Positions 62,787 to 64,000 of a stretch of DNA of 64,000 bases are shown in pieces (the stretch's first letter is position 1; each line of letters opens with the position of its first letter). A model generated the notes under the pieces. The model was not told the DNA's origin and made no database searches. It saw nothing but the letters and a program-made list of their open reading frames with translations. The stretch comes from Deltaproteobacteria bacterium (lineage in GTDB: Bacteria > Bdellovibrionota > Bdellovibrionia > Bdellovibrionales > JAMPXM01). Position numbers and translations under genes: made by a program. The stretch lies in the NCBI GenBank assembly GCA_017302795.1, contig JAFLCB010000009.1, positions 1-64,000 on the forward strand, read 5' to 3'.

Positions 62787-64000
62787 ATGAAGAATCGAAT
62801 TAATCTGCTTTTGTCTTTTGCCCTAGCGCTCATATTTCTCACAGGTTCAACACTCACTTCTGTGGTGGCGTTGGCGTCAGGCGCACCGACCAGTTTTGAG
62901 CGTCATCAGCTTCGGCCGAAATTGATTGTCGTCCTTGTAATTGATCAATGCCGCTCTGACTTTTTAACTCGTTTTGCAAAACGAATGGAAGCTAGTCGGT
63001 CGCGCGGCCTAAGCTATCTGATGAAAAATGGCGCCTACTACCCAAATGCGAAATACGACATCTTGCAAAGTATGACTTGCCCTGGTCACGCCACGGTTTT
63101 GACCGGCGCCTATCCCAATCAGATGGGGATTCCGCTTAACGAATGGTACGACACATCGATTAAAGAAGAAGTTTATTGCGCCGCCGATCCGTCAAGCCCG
63201 ATCGTTGGGCGAGAGGCCCCTGCCAAAGAGGGAATGAGTCCGCGCCGTCTTGTGGGATCGACTGTTGGAGACGAACTCAAGATTGCGGGTTATGGCACTA
63301 GAACGGTCGCGATCGCTTTGAAAGATCGATCGGCGATCATGATGGGCGGGCACTTAGCGAATCTTTCGCTGTGGGTTGAAGATGGAAAATGGGTTTCCTC
63401 GAAGTACTATTTAAAAGACGGAAAGCTTCCGGATTGGGTCACGCAATTAAATAAAAAAATTGAGAGCGAACGTGGACAAGTGTTTGAATGGGAAGTCCCG
63501 GGCGCACCGTCGGGTTTGACGTCTCCGTCTTCCTCGGCCAAAAAGAAAGTGAAAGTCGTGATTGATGCAAAGGAGGCCTTTGCGACTCAATACGGAGTGA
63601 AGGTGACAACCGATGCGGCGATAAAAGCGGTCGCAGAATTTAAACTTGGTAAGGGTCCGCACACGGATATTCTGGCCGTTAGTTATTCGTCCCACGATCT
63701 CCTCGGTCACCAAAAAGGTCTTCAGGCTCCCGAGATGGAAGACCTTACTATGTACGAAGATGAGAGCATTGGGCTTTTGATCGAGGCCATTGATTCCGCT
63801 GTCGGTTTGAAAAATGTAGTTTTCGCTATGACAGGTGATCATGGAGTTGCGCCGGCCGTGCAGGTCGTGAAGCCATTGGGAATAGATGCAGGCACTTTTG
63901 ACAAGTCTCTTGTTCAGGAGGCCGGCGAACATTTGGAAAAGAAGTTCGGAAAGAGTCGACTTGGTCCTTTCATTTTACGAGTACGATCGTTTAACTTCTA
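62787..64000 (+). CDS. Secreted alkaline-phosphatase-superfamily phosphodiesterase, cut by window end
   Basis: At least 404 residues, open at the right edge. A signal peptide (NLLLSFALALIFLTGSTLTS, about residues 6-25) fits export. The family blocks are VVLVIDQCRSDFL (metal Asp), MTCPGHATVLTGAYPNQMGI (nucleophile Thr after CPGHA), TVAIALKDRSAIMMGG, VSYSSHDLLGHQKG and MTGDHGVAP. This is the PafA/type-I phosphodiesterase group, which cleaves phosphomonoesters or diesters in the periplasm. It starts 12 bases after the GNAT gene, so it may belong to the same operon. Confidence 0.88.
   Translation, partial: MKNRINLLLSFALALIFLTGSTLTSVVALASGAPTSFERHQLRPKLIVVLVIDQCRSDFLTRFAKRMEASRSRGLSYLMKNGAYYPNAKYDILQSMTCPGHATVLTGAYPNQMGIPLNEWYDTSIKEEVYCAADPSSPIVGREAPAKEGMSPRRLVGSTVGDELKIAGYGTRTVAIALKDRSAIMMGGHLANLSLWVEDGKWVSSKYYLKDGKLPDWVTQLNKKIESERGQVFEWEVPGAPSGLTSPSSSAKKKVKVVIDAKEAFATQYGVKVTTDAAIKAVAEFKLGKGPHTDILAVSYSSHDLLGHQKGLQAPEMEDLTMYEDESIGLLIEAIDSAVGLKNVVFAMTGDHGVAPAVQVVKPLGIDAGTFDKSLVQEAGEHLEKKFGKSRLGPFILRVRSFNF

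Overview
This window reads as chromosomal DNA of a free-living or predatory Gram-negative bacterium. The best guess is the Bdellovibrionota (Bdellovibrio/Oligoflexia group). This is an inference, resting on moderate GC, frequent GTG/TTG starts, very many signal peptides and lipoboxes, a TonB2-type energising operon, a Ser/Thr kinase, and many large secreted proteins of no recognisable family. I see no rRNA, tRNA, phage, IS element or CRISPR array. Gene starts given here are often shorter than the longest open frame; the reason is stated where it matters.

Layout. 1-5.3 kb: small genes, including a secreted protein, a VOC protein, a DTW-domain tRNA modification enzyme and an elbB/VOC pair. 5.5-14.4 kb: a secreted alpha/beta hydrolase with a long helical tail, a 1352-residue multi-spanning membrane protein, and a Ppx/GppA-like protein that appears to be a lipoprotein. 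14.5-20.3 kb: a frameshifted secreted repeat protein, a DEAD-box helicase, a second secreted hydrolase, a lipoprotein and hflX. 20.46-30.29 kb: a nine-gene, mostly overlapping TonB operon (beta-helix protein, TonB-dependent receptor, ankyrin lipoprotein, ExbB, ExbD, two coiled-coil periplasmic proteins, TonB, repeat protein). 30.4-35.2 kb: a secreted protein, a caspase/legumain-like lipoprotein and a Ser/Thr kinase. 35.3-39.0 kb: a minus-strand run of OmpA lipoprotein, tatA, short asparaginase, proB and proA. 39.2-43.5 kb: a hydrolase, a GT-C membrane protein, a lipoprotein, a HIT-like protein and an L,D-transpeptidase. 43.5-49.1 kb: a SNF2 helicase, a secreted zinc peptidase and nth. 49.1-53.9 kb: a PPP phosphatase, a Ski2-like helicase with no ordinary start codon, and a DUF2914 membrane protein. 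54-56.2 kb: a secreted M28 aminopeptidase and a secreted protein. 56.16-62.8 kb: an operon of a small membrane protein, an OleC-like AMP ligase, a UbiA-like prenyltransferase, a PEP-synthase-like phosphotransferase and an acetyltransferase-like protein. A phosphodiesterase/phosphatase follows and is cut by the window end.

The least explained parts are: (1) the AMP-ligase/UbiA/PEP-synthase-like operon, which looks like an uncharacterised lipid or metabolite pathway and has a consensus promoter placed so that its first mRNA would be leaderless; (2) a near-identical palindrome, GTTCCAAAWTGGAAC, upstream of two secreted metallopeptidase genes 7 kb apart, a candidate shared operator; (3) the TonB operon, which pairs a receptor with a beta-helix protein and an ankyrin lipoprotein and keeps the TtpC-like periplasmic module separate from ExbB; (4) the Ski2-like helicase, whose Walker A motif lies upstream of any ATG/GTG/TTG and in the same frame as the preceding phosphatase.
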